Below, one piece after another: positions 43,568 to 53,048 of a DNA stretch of 64,000 nt. The stretch is from Burkholderiales bacterium. Lineage in GTDB: Bacteria > Pseudomonadota > Gammaproteobacteria > Burkholderiales > Burkholderiaceae_F. Made by a program: the position numbers and the translations under genes. The notes beneath the pieces are model-generated. The model was not told the origin of the DNA and searched no databases. It was given only the letters and a program-made list of their open reading frames with translations. Within the stretch, counting starts at the first letter, position 1; each line of letters begins with the position of its first letter. Location of the stretch: the NCBI GenBank assembly GCA_020248865.1, contig JADCGS010000022.1, positions 1 to 64,000 of the forward strand, given 5' to 3'.

Positions 43568-44323
43568 CTAGCTGCCGCTTTCGCAACTCGTGCCGTGGCC
43601 CGAGACGATGGCGCGCAGGCCGTCGGCGTTCAGGATGCGCACGTGCTTCTGGTTGACCTCGAGCAGGCCCTCCTGCGCGAAGCGCGACAGCACGCGGCTG
43701 ACCGTCTCCAGCTTCAGGCCGAGAAAGCTGCCGATCTCCGCGCGCGTCATGCGCAGCACGAACTCGGTGCGCGAGTAGCCGCGCGCCTCGAAACGCTGTG
43801 ACAAGTTGAGCAGGAAGGCCGCCAGCCGCTCCTCGGCGTGCATGCTGCCCAGCAGCAGCATGACACCGTGCTCCCGCACGATCTCGCGGCTCATCACCTT
43901 GTGAAAGTGATTGCGCAGCACCGGCACCGAGCCGGCCACGTCTTCGAGACGCTCATACGGGATCACGCAGACCTCGGTGTCTTCGAGCGCAACGGTGTCG
44001 CAGGAATGCTGCTCGCCGGAGATGCCGTCCATGCCGACCAGTTCTCCGGCCATGTGAAAGCCGGTGACCTGCTCGCGGCCGTCGGTCGACATCACGGTGC
44101 TCTTGAGGAAGCCCAGGCGCACCGCGTACAGCGACTCGAAGCGGTCGCCGGCGCGGAACAACGATTCGCCGCGCTTGACCTTGCGGCGCGTGGAGACCAG
44201 TTCCTCAAGCTTCTCGATGTCGGGCAGGGTGAGCCCGAGGGGCAGGCAGAGTTCGCGCAGGTTGCAGTTGGAGCACGCAACCTTCAGATGCGCCAAGGAA
44301 AATCCCGTCGCCGGTGCATTCAT
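43568..44323 (-). CDS. fnr: Oxygen-sensing regulator FNR
   Basis: 251-residue CRP/FNR-family activator whose 4Fe-4S cluster breaks on contact with oxygen. The cluster cysteines are C17, C20 and C26 (CSNCNLRELC) and probably C119 (EVCVIPYE). The cNMP-like barrel lies at about 40-150 and the HTH contains E-T-V-S-R, the FNR recognition-helix residues for TTGAT. The start MNAPATGFSL fits the family; 32 upstream codons are ignored. A perfect FNR site in the fnr-hemN gap suggests autoregulation. Confidence 0.95.
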   Translation of the reverse strand: MNAPATGFSLAHLKVACSNCNLRELCLPLGLTLPDIEKLEELVSTRRKVKRGESLFRAGDRFESLYAVRLGFLKSTVMSTDGREQVTGFHMAGELVGMDGISGEQHSCDTVALEDTEVCVIPYERLEDVAGSVPVLRNHFHKVMSREIVREHGVMLLLGSMHAEERLAAFLLNLSQRFEARGYSRTEFVLRMTRAEIGSFLGLKLETVSRVLSRFAQEGLLEVNQKHVRILNADGLRAIVSGHGTSCESGS

Positions 44324-44456
44324 GCGCGCCTCTCCGTAAGGGCAGCTGCCGGAGCAACCGCCGGTCCTTCGAATCTTCAGTCCGTCGATCGAGCGGACTC
44401 TGGCAGCCTCTGAGTGCACGCGGCTCGCGTGGATTGCATCGGCAGCCTAGTCGACG

Positions 44457-44470
44457 TTGATGCGTATCAA
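44457..44470. promoter_or_regulatory. Perfect FNR site between fnr and hemN
   Basis: TTGATGCGTATCAA is an exact TTGAT-N4-ATCAA palindrome, 96 bp from the hemN start and 133 bp from the fnr start, able to serve either gene. Confidence 0.9.
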
Positions 44471-44566
44471 TCGACTGCCGGCAACCGGTTAAATAATACA
44501 CAGGAGTCTCGGCGCAAGCGGGTTTTTCTGCCACCGAGCCCGTTACAGCTCCCGAAGGAACAGACC

Positions 44567-45961
44567 ATGCTGATGTCGACCCGTGGCGAAGTGGCCGTGC
44601 CCGACCCCGCGCTGCTGCGCCGGTTCGACGTGCCCGGTCCGCGCTACACGTCCTACCCGACCGCCGACCGGTTCGTGGAGGCGTTCGACGCCCAGGTGCT
44701 GGGCAACTGGCTGGGCAAACGCGCCGAGGCCACGGCGCCGCTGTCGCTGTACGTCCACCTGCCGTTCTGCGCGACGGTCTGCTACTACTGCGCCTGCAAC
44801 AAGGTCATCACCAAGGATCATGGCCGCAGCAGCGAGTACCTGGCGGCGCTGCGCAAGGAGGCCGACCTCATCGCCTCCCGCCTCACGGGTTCGCGTCAGA
44901 TCGAGCAACTGCACTTCGGGGGCGGCACGCCCACGTTCCTGTCCAATGACGAGCTGCGCGAGCTGATGGCGCTGCTGACCGAGCGCTTCCCCATGGCGCC
45001 AAAAGGGGAGTACAGCATCGAGGTCGATCCGCGCTCGACCCCGCCGGACAAGGTGGCGGTGCTCGGCGAGCTGGGCTTCAACCGGATTTCGGTCGGCGTC
45101 CAGGACTTCGATCCGCAGGTGCAGAAGGCGGTCAACCGGATCCAGAGCTTCGAGATGACGCAGGCGACGATCGAGGCGGCCCGCAAGGCCGACTTCAAGT
45201 CGGTCAATCTCGACCTCATCTACGGTCTGCCCAAACAGAGCCGGGCGACCTTCGCCCGCACCCTGGACAAGGTGCTGGTGCTCAGTCCGGAGCGGGTGGC
45301 GCTGTATCACTACGCACACCTGCCCGAGCGGTTCAAGCCGCAGCGCCGGATCGACGCGGCCGATCTGCCGAGCCCGCAGGAGAAAATGGGCATCATGCTC
45401 GATGCGATCGGCCGCCTGACCGAGGCCGGCTATCAGTACATCGGCATGGATCACTTTGCCAAGGGTGCCGACGATCTGGCGCGCGCCCAGCAGCAGGGCC
45501 GCCTGCACCGCAACTTCCAGGGCTACTCGACGCGCCCGGACTGCGACCTGATCGGGCTCGGGGTCTCGGCGATCAGCAAGATCGGCCCCACCTACTCGCA
45601 GAACGTGCGTGAGCTGGACGAGTACTACGACCGCCTCAAGCAAGACCAGTTGCCCACCGCGCGCGGCGTGCTGCTCGACATGGACGATCTGGTGCGCCGC
45701 TCGGTGATCATGTCGCTGATGTGCCACTTCGAGGTCAGCAAGGAGGCCATCGAGCAGGCGCACCTCGTCAAGTTCGACGAGTACTTCCGGCGCGAGCTGG
45801 CCGAGCTCAAGCCGTTCGAGGAAGAAGGGCTGGTGGAGAACACCCGCGAGTGGATCAGCGTGCTGCCGCGCGGCAAGCTGCTGGTCCGCGCCATCGCCAT
45901 GGGTTTTGACCGCTACCTCAAGAACGACGAGCGGGTGCGCAAGTACTCGAAGATCGTCTAG
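44567..45961 (+). CDS. hemN: Oxygen-independent coproporphyrinogen III dehydrogenase
   Basis: A radical-SAM enzyme converting coproporphyrinogen III to protoporphyrinogen IX without oxygen, supplying haem under microaerobic conditions. 464 residues with PRYTSYPTADRF at 25-36, the cluster motif C68-x3-C72-x2-C75 plus C77 (FCATVCYYCAC), and HFGGGTPTFLS. The length and N-terminal PRYTSYP region mark true HemN rather than HemW. GAAGGA ribosome site. Divergent from fnr and carrying an FNR site. Confidence 0.97.
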   Translation: MLMSTRGEVAVPDPALLRRFDVPGPRYTSYPTADRFVEAFDAQVLGNWLGKRAEATAPLSLYVHLPFCATVCYYCACNKVITKDHGRSSEYLAALRKEADLIASRLTGSRQIEQLHFGGGTPTFLSNDELRELMALLTERFPMAPKGEYSIEVDPRSTPPDKVAVLGELGFNRISVGVQDFDPQVQKAVNRIQSFEMTQATIEAARKADFKSVNLDLIYGLPKQSRATFARTLDKVLVLSPERVALYHYAHLPERFKPQRRIDAADLPSPQEKMGIMLDAIGRLTEAGYQYIGMDHFAKGADDLARAQQQGRLHRNFQGYSTRPDCDLIGLGVSAISKIGPTYSQNVRELDEYYDRLKQDQLPTARGVLLDMDDLVRRSVIMSLMCHFEVSKEAIEQAHLVKFDEYFRRELAELKPFEEEGLVENTREWISVLPRGKLLVRAIAMGFDRYLKNDERVRKYSKIV

Positions 45962-46128
45962 CCACCGCTGCTGGCGTGCGCGTGACTGCCCGCCGCCGCG
46001 TGCGTAAGGGGCCCTCGGCGGGTGGCCCGCGACCGGTGGTCAGGGACGGCCCGCCGGCCGCCGCTGCGCGTCGGCCGCGGGCCTGGCCGCATGACGAGGG
46101 CGGACCCCGGGGCCGGCGCCTGGCACCG

Positions 46129-46161
46129 CGTCCGGAACATCGTCCGGAACATCGTCCGGAC
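46129..46161. repeat. 12-bp tandem repeat before the TauE/SafE-like gene
   Basis: CGTCCGGAACAT occurs twice in tandem (46129-46152), with a third partial copy to 46161, close upstream of the next start codon. Confidence 0.8.
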
Positions 46162-46181
46162 GTCGCGTTGGTCCTGTCCCC

Positions 46182-46922
46182 ATGCTCGACCTTCTGACCA
46201 CCCAGGCCATCGCCGCCTTCACGCTGGCCTTGCTCGGCGGGCTGCACTGTGCCGGCATGTGCGGCGGCTTTGTCGGGGCCTTGCAGGTGCATCGGCCGCC
46301 CACGGTGCCGCCGGCACGCCTGGCGGCCGGCTACCACCTGGGGCGCGTGACCAGCTACACGCTCGCCGGCGCGCTGGTCGGCCTGCTCGGCGGCCAGCTG
46401 TATGCCGCCGATGTGCTGCCGGTGCAGGTCGGCCTGCTGCTGGTGGGCAGTGCGATGCTGCTGGCGATCGGCGCCTCGCTGCTCGGCCGCAGTGCCTGGC
46501 TCAAGCGACTGGAGCCCGCCGGCGTCGGGCTGTGGAAGCTCGTCGGCCCGTTCGCCCGCCGCGTGTACCCGCCGCGCTCCTTGTTGCAGGCGGGTGCGGC
46601 CGGGCTGGCCTGGGGCTGGATTCCCTGCGGCATGGTGTACGCCGCGCTGCCCCTGGCGCTGGTGGCGGGCGGGCCGGTGCAGGGCGCGGCGGTGATGCTC
46701 GCCTTCGGCATGGGCACGCTTCCCAACCTGCTGCTGATCGACGCTGCGGCCGCGCGCCTGTCTGCGCGGCCGGCGGGCGGGCGGGCTGCCATGCCCTGGG
46801 TGCGCGCGTGCGCTGGCGCCGTCATCGTCCTTTTCGGGCTGTCCGGTCTGGCGCACGCCGCACGTGTCGCAGGCGCCCAGCATCCGGCGGTCAACGCGCT
46901 CGCCAGTCTCTGTCACCGCTAG
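46182..46922 (+). CDS. TauE/SafE-like (UreH/DsbD-type) membrane protein
   Basis: 246 residues with six membrane helices. The signature GGLHCAGMCGG (about 19-29) and the second half GWIPCGMVYAALPLAL carry cysteines in equivalent positions of two repeats, as in the PF13386 type (DsbD transmembrane-like, often named sulfite exporter TauE/SafE). Such genes commonly accompany cbb3 oxidase clusters, and a role in copper or redox supply is suspected but not established. No signal for a different product. Confidence 0.82.
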   Translation: MLDLLTTQAIAAFTLALLGGLHCAGMCGGFVGALQVHRPPTVPPARLAAGYHLGRVTSYTLAGALVGLLGGQLYAADVLPVQVGLLLVGSAMLLAIGASLLGRSAWLKRLEPAGVGLWKLVGPFARRVYPPRSLLQAGAAGLAWGWIPCGMVYAALPLALVAGGPVQGAAVMLAFGMGTLPNLLLIDAAAARLSARPAGGRAAMPWVRACAGAVIVLFGLSGLAHAARVAGAQHPAVNALASLCHR

Positions 46923-47269
46923 CCCGGATGTTTCATCAGGGACGCGGGAATCGCGCGGATGCCCGCGCGAGCCAGTTTGCGCGACAGGGGCGCAGCCGAT
47001 GCCCGTAGGCCGCGGCGAACGCTTGAGCGATGTGGCCGCGCGGGCGCCGCACAAACCCGCGGTGACCCTGCCGTCCAAAGTGGCTTGGGCCAAGTGCAGG
47101 CGACCGCCGCGGCTTACAGAGGCAGATCGTCGATGCACGGGGGCGACCTGGTGAGACATCCGGGCCAGCGCCGGGGCGGGGCAGCGGAGGGCGCCGGTAT
47201 CATCGACCGGTTCCCGATCTGATAGCGCCGCGCATGGCACCCGTCGTGCGCCGGCGCGCGCCTGCCCCG
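46923..47269. other. Gap before alaS without a recognisable gene
   Basis: 347 bp. No open frame with a ribosome site and convincing product, no tRNA, and no clear terminator. It must hold the alaS promoter; no T-box is seen or expected. Confidence 0.5.
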
Positions 47270-49903
47270 ATGAAAAGCGCCGACATCCGAACCGCGTTCC
47301 TCAAGTTCTTCGAGAGCAAGGGCCACACCATCGTGGCCTCCAGCCCGGTCGTGCCGGGCGATGACCCGACGCTGCTGTTCACCAACGCGGGCATGAACCA
47401 GTTCAAGGACGTGTTCCTCGGCTTCGACAAACGGCCCTACAACCGCGCGACTACCTCGCAGAAGTGCATCCGCGCCGGCGGCAAGCACAACGACCTGGAG
47501 AACGTCGGCTACACCGCGCGCCATCACACGTTCTTCGAGATGCTCGGCAACTTCAGCTTCGGCGACTACTTCAAGCGCGACGCGCTGAGATACGCCTGGG
47601 AGCTGCTCACGGTCGTGTTCAGGCTGCCGCCCGAGAAGCTTTGGGTCACCGTGTATGCGGAGGACGACGAGGCCTACGACATCTGGGCCCGGGAGATCGG
47701 CGTGCCGCCCGAGCGGATCGTGCGCATCGGCGACAACAAGGGCGCGCGCTATGCGTCCGACAACTTCTGGATGATGGGCGACACCGGGCCCTGCGGCCCG
47801 TGCTCGGAGATCTTCTACGACCATGGTCCGGCGGTGGCGGGCGGCCCGCCGGGCTCGCCGGATGCCGATGGCGACCGCTACATCGAGATCTGGAACAACG
47901 TGTTCATGCAGTTCAACCGCGACGAGGCCGGCGTGATGCACCCGCTGCCCAAGCCGAGCGTGGACACGGGCATGGGCCTGGAGCGCATGGCCGCGGTGCT
48001 GCAGCAGGTGCACTCCAATTACGAAATCGATCTGTTCGTGAACCTGCTCGCCGCCGCGCGCCAGGCGGTGGCGGCGGCGGGCGGCCAGGGTGCCGACCCC
48101 GACTCGCCTTCGCTGAAGGTGATCGCCGACCACATCCGCGCCTGCAGCTTCACGGTGGCCGACGGCGTGATTCCCGGTAACGAGGGACGCGGCTACGTGC
48201 TGCGCCGGATCGCGCGCCGCGCCATCCGGCACGGCTACAAGCTGGGTGCGCGCCGGCCGTTTTTCCACACGCTGGTCGCCCCCTTGGCGGCCGAGATGGG
48301 CGAGGCCTATCCCGAACTGCGGCGCGACCAGGAGCGCATCACCGGCGTGCTCCGACAGGAAGAGGAGCGCTTCTTCCAGACGATCGAAAACGGCATGCAG
48401 ATCCTCGAGACGGCGCTGGCCGGTCTGGGCACGGGCCAGCCGCTCGACGGCGAGACCGCGTTCAAGCTGCACGACACCTACGGCTTTCCGCTCGACCTGA
48501 CCGCCGATGTGTGCCGCGAGCGCGGCCTCACGGTGGATGAGGCGGCCTTCAATGCCGCCATGCAGCGCCAGCGCGAGCAGGCGCGGGCGGCGGGCAAGTT
48601 CAAGATGGCGCAGGGGCTCGCGTACAGCGGCAAGCCCACGACCTTCCACGGCTACGAGGCGCTGGTGCACGAGACCGCGCAGGTGGTGGCCATCTATGTC
48701 GACGGCTCGGCGGTCGAGCAGGCCGGCGCCGGCGACGACGCCGTGGTGGTGCTCGACCACACGCCGTTCTATGCCGAGTCCGGCGGCCAGGTGGGCGACG
48801 CGGGCGACCTGCGCAACCGGACCACGCGCTTCGTGGTCGAGGACACCCAGAAGATCCAGGCCGAGGTGTTCGGCCACCACGGCCGCGTGGTCGAAGGCAG
48901 CCTGAGGGTCGGTGACGCCGTGACGGCGCGGGTAGACGGCGACCGGCGCGCCGCGACCGTGCGCAACCACTCGGCCACCCACCTGATGCACAAGGCGCTG
49001 CGCGAAGTGCTGGGGCCGCACGTGCAGCAGAAGGGCTCGCTGGTCGATACCGACAAGACACGCTTCGACTTCTCGCACAACGCGCCGATGTCGGCGGCCG
49101 AGATCCAGCGGGTCGAGGCGATCGTCAACGCCGAGATCCTGCAGAACGCGGCGACTCAGGCCCGCGTCATGCCCATCGGCGAGGCCCAGAAGCTGGGCGC
49201 CATGATGTTGTTCGGCGAGAAGTACGGCGACTCGGTGCGCGTGCTGGACATCGGCTCCAGCCGCGAGCTGTGCGGCGGCACCCACGTGCAGCGCAGCGGT
49301 GACATCGGCCTGTTCAAGATCGTGATGGAAGGCGGGGTGGCTGCCGGCGTCCGGCGCGTCGAGGCCATCACCGGCGCCAACGCGGTCGACTATGTGCAGT
49401 TGCTGGACACACGGCTGCAGGAAGTTTCGGCTGCGCTGAAGACGCCCGCGAGCGAGGTCGCTGCCCGCATCGCCCAGATGCAGGAGGCCGTCAGGACCCT
49501 GGAGCGGGAACTGGCGCGGCTGAAGGGCAGGCTTGCCTCCAGCCAGGGCGACGATCTGGCCGCGCAGGCGGTCGACGTCAAGGGCATCAAGGTGCTGGCG
49601 GCGCGGCTCGACGGCGCCGACGCCAAGGCGCTGCGCGAGACCGTGGACCAGTTGAAGAACAAGCTCAAGACCGCGGCGATCGTGCTGGCCAGTGTGGATG
49701 GCGACAAGGTCCAACTGGCCGCCGGCGTGACGGCGGACGCCACCGCTCGGATCAAGGCCGGTGAGCTCGTGAACTTCGTCGCCCAGCAGGTCGGGGGCAA
49801 GGGCGGTGGCAAGCCCGACATGGCGATGGCCGGCGGAACCGACGCGGCCGCGTTGCCCGCTGCGCTGGCCAGCGTGACCGGCTGGGCCGAGCAACGGCTG
49901 TAG
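47270..49903 (+). CDS. alaS: Alanyl-tRNA synthetase
   Basis: Charges tRNA-Ala and edits mischarged Ser or Gly. 877 residues, full family length. The N-terminus [19 protein letters not shown] and class II catalytic motifs ([32 protein letters not shown]) are followed by the editing domain zinc motifs ([11 protein letters not shown] and CGGTH) and a C-terminal coiled-coil and DHHA1 domain ([15 protein letters not shown]). The internal ATG is preferred to one 36 bases upstream because it matches the family start. Confidence 0.98.
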   Translation: MKSADIRTAFLKFFESKGHTIVASSPVVPGDDPTLLFTNAGMNQFKDVFLGFDKRPYNRATTSQKCIRAGGKHNDLENVGYTARHHTFFEMLGNFSFGDYFKRDALRYAWELLTVVFRLPPEKLWVTVYAEDDEAYDIWAREIGVPPERIVRIGDNKGARYASDNFWMMGDTGPCGPCSEIFYDHGPAVAGGPPGSPDADGDRYIEIWNNVFMQFNRDEAGVMHPLPKPSVDTGMGLERMAAVLQQVHSNYEIDLFVNLLAAARQAVAAAGGQGADPDSPSLKVIADHIRACSFTVADGVIPGNEGRGYVLRRIARRAIRHGYKLGARRPFFHTLVAPLAAEMGEAYPELRRDQERITGVLRQEEERFFQTIENGMQILETALAGLGTGQPLDGETAFKLHDTYGFPLDLTADVCRERGLTVDEAAFNAAMQRQREQARAAGKFKMAQGLAYSGKPTTFHGYEALVHETAQVVAIYVDGSAVEQAGAGDDAVVVLDHTPFYAESGGQVGDAGDLRNRTTRFVVEDTQKIQAEVFGHHGRVVEGSLRVGDAVTARVDGDRRAATVRNHSATHLMHKALREVLGPHVQQKGSLVDTDKTRFDFSHNAPMSAAEIQRVEAIVNAEILQNAATQARVMPIGEAQKLGAMMLFGEKYGDSVRVLDIGSSRELCGGTHVQRSGDIGLFKIVMEGGVAAGVRRVEAITGANAVDYVQLLDTRLQEVSAALKTPASEVAARIAQMQEAVRTLERELARLKGRLASSQGDDLAAQAVDVKGIKVLAARLDGADAKALRETVDQLKNKLKTAAIVLASVDGDKVQLAAGVTADATARIKAGELVNFVAQQVGGKGGGKPDMAMAGGTDAAALPAALASVTGWAEQRL

Positions 49904-49942
49904 TCAAGCCAGCGGGCTGCCGCCCGTCGGGAGGAACATGCC

Positions 49943-50488
49943 ATGTCAGGTGGGCCCGTGTATCGCCGTGCGACCCCCGCGGATGCGCAGATGCTCTGCG
50001 CCTTGATGTCGGATCCGGCGGTCTTCGGCGGCTTGCTGCAACTGCCGTATCCGTCCGCCGACGCATGGCGCAAGCGGCTGGAGGAGCAGGTCCTGCAGCC
50101 GGCTGCGCTGCATCTGCTGGCGCTCGACGCCCATGGCGCCACGCCCGCGGTGATCGGCAGCGCGGGCATCCACCCGATCGGGCCGTCGCAGCGGCAGAAG
50201 CATGTCGGCGGCATGGGCATCTGCGTGGCGCCGGCGTGGCAGCGCCGCGGCGTCGGCAGCGAACTGGTGCGCCGGTTGCTGGACTGGGCCGATAACTGGG
50301 CCGGCTACCTGCGCGTCGAGTTGCAGGTGTACACGGACAATGTGGCCGCGCTGGCGCTGTACCGCAAGTTCGGTTTCGATCGCGAGGGCACGCTGCGCGC
50401 CCATGCCCTGCGCGATGGCCGTTTTGTCGACTCGCATTTCATGGCGCGGCTGCATCCACGGCAACCGCAAGTCGACGTGACCCACTAG
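49943..50488 (+). CDS. GNAT acetyltransferase, YhhY/AaaT-like
   Basis: 181 residues. The acetyl-CoA loop is GICVAPAWQRRGVGSELVRRLLDWADNW, followed by VELQVYTDNVAALALYRKFGFDREGTLRAHALRDGRFVDSHFMARL, closely patterned on E. coli YhhY (AaaT), an N-acetyltransferase acting on free amino acids. The substrate here is unproven. 39 bp after alaS; first of a compact run of genes on the same strand. Confidence 0.85.
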   Translation: MSGGPVYRRATPADAQMLCALMSDPAVFGGLLQLPYPSADAWRKRLEEQVLQPAALHLLALDAHGATPAVIGSAGIHPIGPSQRQKHVGGMGICVAPAWQRRGVGSELVRRLLDWADNWAGYLRVELQVYTDNVAALALYRKFGFDREGTLRAHALRDGRFVDSHFMARLHPRQPQVDVTH

Positions 50489-50500
50489 AGGAGCGCCCGC

Positions 50501-50821
50501 ATGATTGTCAGCAACCTCGAACTGATTCCCGGCCAGCGCATCGTCGCGCACCTGGGCATCGTGCAAGGCTCGACGGTGCGCGCCAAGCACGTGGGCAAGG
50601 ACATCTTCGCCGGGCTCAAGAACATCGTCGGCGGCGAGCTCAGGAGCTACACCGAACTCATGCAGGAGGCGCGGCAGGAGGCCACCGACCGCATGATCGC
50701 CGAGGCCCGGTCCATCGGCGCCAACGCGGTGCTCAACGTGCGCTTTGCCACCACGTCGATCGCCGTGGGCGCAGCCGAGATCCTTGCCTACGGCAGCGCG
50801 GTCAAGCTCGAAGAAACCTGA
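50501..50821 (+). CDS. ybjQ: YbjQ-family (UPF0145) heavy-metal-binding-like protein
   Basis: 106 residues matching the YbjQ pentamer-forming family: GQRIVAHLGIVQGSTVRAKHVGKDIFAGLKNIVGGELRSYTELMQEARQEA, followed by a GANAVLNVRF strand. The family is annotated as heavy-metal-binding by fold, with function unknown. A related, membrane-tethered copy follows ten bases later. Confidence 0.88.
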   Translation: MIVSNLELIPGQRIVAHLGIVQGSTVRAKHVGKDIFAGLKNIVGGELRSYTELMQEARQEATDRMIAEARSIGANAVLNVRFATTSIAVGAAEILAYGSAVKLEET

Positions 50822-50831
50822 GAGACCGGCC

Positions 50832-51368
50832 ATGGGCGCGCTGTTCGAAATCGGCTTACTGCTGACGCTGCTGGCAATCGGATTCTTTGCCGGGCGCGTT
50901 AACGAGCGGCGCCACTACGCATCGATCCGCGCCCGCGAGCAGCAGTACCAGGACGTGCTGGCGTTCACGTTCCGGTTCCCGCCCGACCGGACCACGCCGC
51001 AGGAGGTCTTTCTCGTCACAGGCTCGGTGGTCATCAGCGCCGACTATTTCAAGACCTTCGTGGCCGGCCTGCGCAACCTGTTCGGCGGCCGCTTCCGCGC
51101 GTACGAGTCGCTGATGGAGCGCGCCCGCCGCGAGGCGCTGCTGCGGCTGAAGGCTGAGGCGCGGCGGCGCGGCGCGCGCCTCGTCGTGTGTGTGCGCTTC
51201 GAGTCCACCGCCATCACCAGCGGCTGGGCGCCCTCGATCGAAGTCCTTGCCTTCGGCACCGCATTGATTCCGGCCAGCGAGGCGGCCCGCTTCGTCGGCA
51301 CCGGCCGCTCGCGCTTGCTCGGCGAGGGTTCGATCCGCACGCGCGCGGTCGGCGCCCGGCCGGCGTGA
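50832..51368 (+). CDS. Membrane-tethered YbjQ-like protein
   Basis: 178 residues. One N-terminal membrane helix (FEIGLLLTLLAIGFFAGRV) leads to a YbjQ-like domain: VFLVTGSVVISADYFKTFVAGLRNLFGGRFRAYESLMERARREALLRLKAEA aligns with the preceding gene's core (IVQGSTVRAKHVGKDIFAGLKNIVGGELRSYTELMQEARQEA). It thus appears to be a duplicate that gained an anchor. Its stop overlaps the GTG start of the protease gene. Confidence 0.82.
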   Translation: MGALFEIGLLLTLLAIGFFAGRVNERRHYASIRAREQQYQDVLAFTFRFPPDRTTPQEVFLVTGSVVISADYFKTFVAGLRNLFGGRFRAYESLMERARREALLRLKAEARRRGARLVVCVRFESTAITSGWAPSIEVLAFGTALIPASEAARFVGTGRSRLLGEGSIRTRAVGARPA

Positions 51369-52237
51369 AGTTCGAGAACCGGCTGCCCGACGAGGGCATC
51401 AACGCCAGCCACGACAGCCCGCTGCGGGAGTTCGCCTGGCTCGTCGCCGGCAGCCTCGCGCTCCTGGCGCTTGCCGTGGTGGTCGTGTCCTATGGCGCAC
51501 AATGGCTGGCGCCGCGCGTGCCCTTCCGGTACGAGGCCCGCCTGGTGGCTGGAGTCGACTTCGCGACGCCGCCGCAGTCGCAAGCCGCGCGCGCCGCACA
51601 GGCCGAGCTGCAGGCGCTGGCCGACCGGCTGGCGGCCAGCATGAACCTGCCCGAGGGCATGCAGGTGCGCGTCGGCTTTCGCGACGAGCCGGTGGTCAAC
51701 GCCCTGGCCACCCTCGGCGGGCACACCGTTTTCTTCCGCGGCCTGATCGAGAAACTCGACAGCGAGGATGCAGTGGCCATGGTGATGGCGCATGAGCTGG
51801 CGCACCTGAAGCACCGCGATCCCGCGGCGGCGCTGGGTCGCGGTGTGGCCGTGGGCGTGCTGCTGTCGGTCGTGTCCGCCGAGATCGGACGCAGCGCGGC
51901 CGGCGACGTGCTGACCCAGGCCGGCGTGCTCACCCTGCTGTCGTTCAACCGCGACCAGGAACGCCAGGCCGATGAGGAGGCGTTGCGCGTGCTGGCTGCC
52001 GAGTACGGCCATCTGGCCGGGGCCGTCGAGTTGTTCTCCACCTTCGCCACGCTCCAGGCCAGGCCGCCCGCCGGCACGACGGCGGTCGAGTTCCTCCAGT
52101 CGCATCCGCTGACGGCCAGCCGCACGGCAGCCGTGAGCGCATGGGCGCAGTCGCGCGGCGTGCCGCTGACCGGTCCGGTGCGGCCGCTGCCGCCCGCGCT
52201 GGCGGCGATCCGGGACAAGGCCAAGCGCCGTGGTTGA
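51365..52237 (+). CDS. M48-family metalloprotease, membrane-anchored
   Basis: 290 residues. One membrane helix (about 24-44) precedes a zincin domain with H143-E-L-A-H147 and a third zinc ligand in QERQADEEAL (E199). A second hydrophobic stretch lies near 160-172. M48 proteases of this size act in envelope quality control (BepA/LoiP/HtpX relatives). GTG start overlapping the previous stop (GTGA), and its own stop overlaps the next start by eight bases, so it is translationally linked on both sides. Confidence 0.88.
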   Translation: MKFENRLPDEGINASHDSPLREFAWLVAGSLALLALAVVVVSYGAQWLAPRVPFRYEARLVAGVDFATPPQSQAARAAQAELQALADRLAASMNLPEGMQVRVGFRDEPVVNALATLGGHTVFFRGLIEKLDSEDAVAMVMAHELAHLKHRDPAAALGRGVAVGVLLSVVSAEIGRSAAGDVLTQAGVLTLLSFNRDQERQADEEALRVLAAEYGHLAGAVELFSTFATLQARPPAGTTAVEFLQSHPLTASRTAAVSAWAQSRGVPLTGPVRPLPPALAAIRDKAKRRG

Positions 52238-52778
52238 GTCGAACCATTACCGGTTCTGCCCGCGCTGCGCGGCGCCGCTGAAGGTTGCGCTCCATGGCGG
52301 CCGCGAGCGGCCGGGTTGCGCGAGTTGCGGCTGGGTGCATTGGGATAACCCGACACCGGTGGTCGCCGCGGTGATCGAGTACGAGGGAAAGGTGCTGCTG
52401 GCGCGCAACGTGGCATGGCCGCCCAAGATGTTTGCGCTGGTGACGGGTTTCCTGGAGCGCGACGAGTCGCCCGCGGCCGCGGTGCTGCGCGAGGTCAAGG
52501 AAGAGACCGGGCTGGACGCGGCGCAGGCGACACTGATCGGCGCGTACGGTTTTGCGCAGATGAACCAGCTCATCCTCGGCTACCACGTGGCCGCCCACGG
52601 CACGCTGGCGCTCGGTGCGGAACTGGCCGAGGTGCGGCTGCTCGAACCCGAGCGGGTGCGCCCCTGGCCGCTGGCGACCGGGCTGGCCCTGGCCGACTGG
52701 CTGCGCGCGCGGGGCTTGCCGGTACACTTTCTCGACCTGCCATCGACCTCGGAACGCAACGCCAAGGCTGCATCATGA
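52230..52778 (+). CDS. Nudix hydrolase with N-terminal zinc ribbon
   Basis: 182 residues. A zinc ribbon with C10-x2-C13 and C30-x2-C33 precedes a Nudix box GFLERDESPAAAVLREVKEETGL. This resembles the C-terminal half of NudC (NADH pyrophosphatase/RNA deNADding) but lacks the NudC SQPWPFPxS motif after the box, so the substrate is uncertain; ADP-ribose or other NDP derivatives are possible. GTG start overlapping the M48 gene; stop overlapping the TusA-like gene (ATGA). Confidence 0.85.
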   Translation: MVESNHYRFCPRCAAPLKVALHGGRERPGCASCGWVHWDNPTPVVAAVIEYEGKVLLARNVAWPPKMFALVTGFLERDESPAAAVLREVKEETGLDAAQATLIGAYGFAQMNQLILGYHVAAHGTLALGAELAEVRLLEPERVRPWPLATGLALADWLRARGLPVHFLDLPSTSERNAKAAS

Positions 52779-53032
52779 GCAACCCGGAGCAAGGCACGCC
52801 CGTCCACGAGTTTCACCGCGAGATCGACACGCGCGGCCTGAACTGTCCCCTGCCCATCCTGCGCGCCAAGAAGGCGCTGGCGGAGATGGAAAGCCAGCAG
52901 GTGCTGCGGATCCTCGCCACCGACCCGGGCTCGATGCGCGACTTCCAGGCGTTCGCACGCCAGACCGGCAACGAGTTGCTGGGTCAGGAAACGGCGGGCA
53001 AGGAATTCATCCACTACCTGAAGCGTCGTTGA
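52775..53032 (+). CDS. TusA/SirA-family sulfur carrier protein
   Basis: 85 residues with the family signature DTRGLNCPLPILRAKKAL and the sulfur-carrying C24-P25. TusA relays persulfide sulfur, for example towards MnmA for tRNA thiolation or molybdenum cofactor synthesis. Whether this copy serves mnmA (at 3919) cannot be told. Overlaps the Nudix gene by four bases. Confidence 0.9.
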   Translation: MSNPEQGTPVHEFHREIDTRGLNCPLPILRAKKALAEMESQQVLRILATDPGSMRDFQAFARQTGNELLGQETAGKEFIHYLKRR

Positions 53033-53048
53033 ACGACGGGAGCGGGGC

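Noticed and set aside
47114-49894. A 926-codon minus-strand frame
   Set aside because: It is the complement of alaS; no recognised domain, and alaS is unambiguous.
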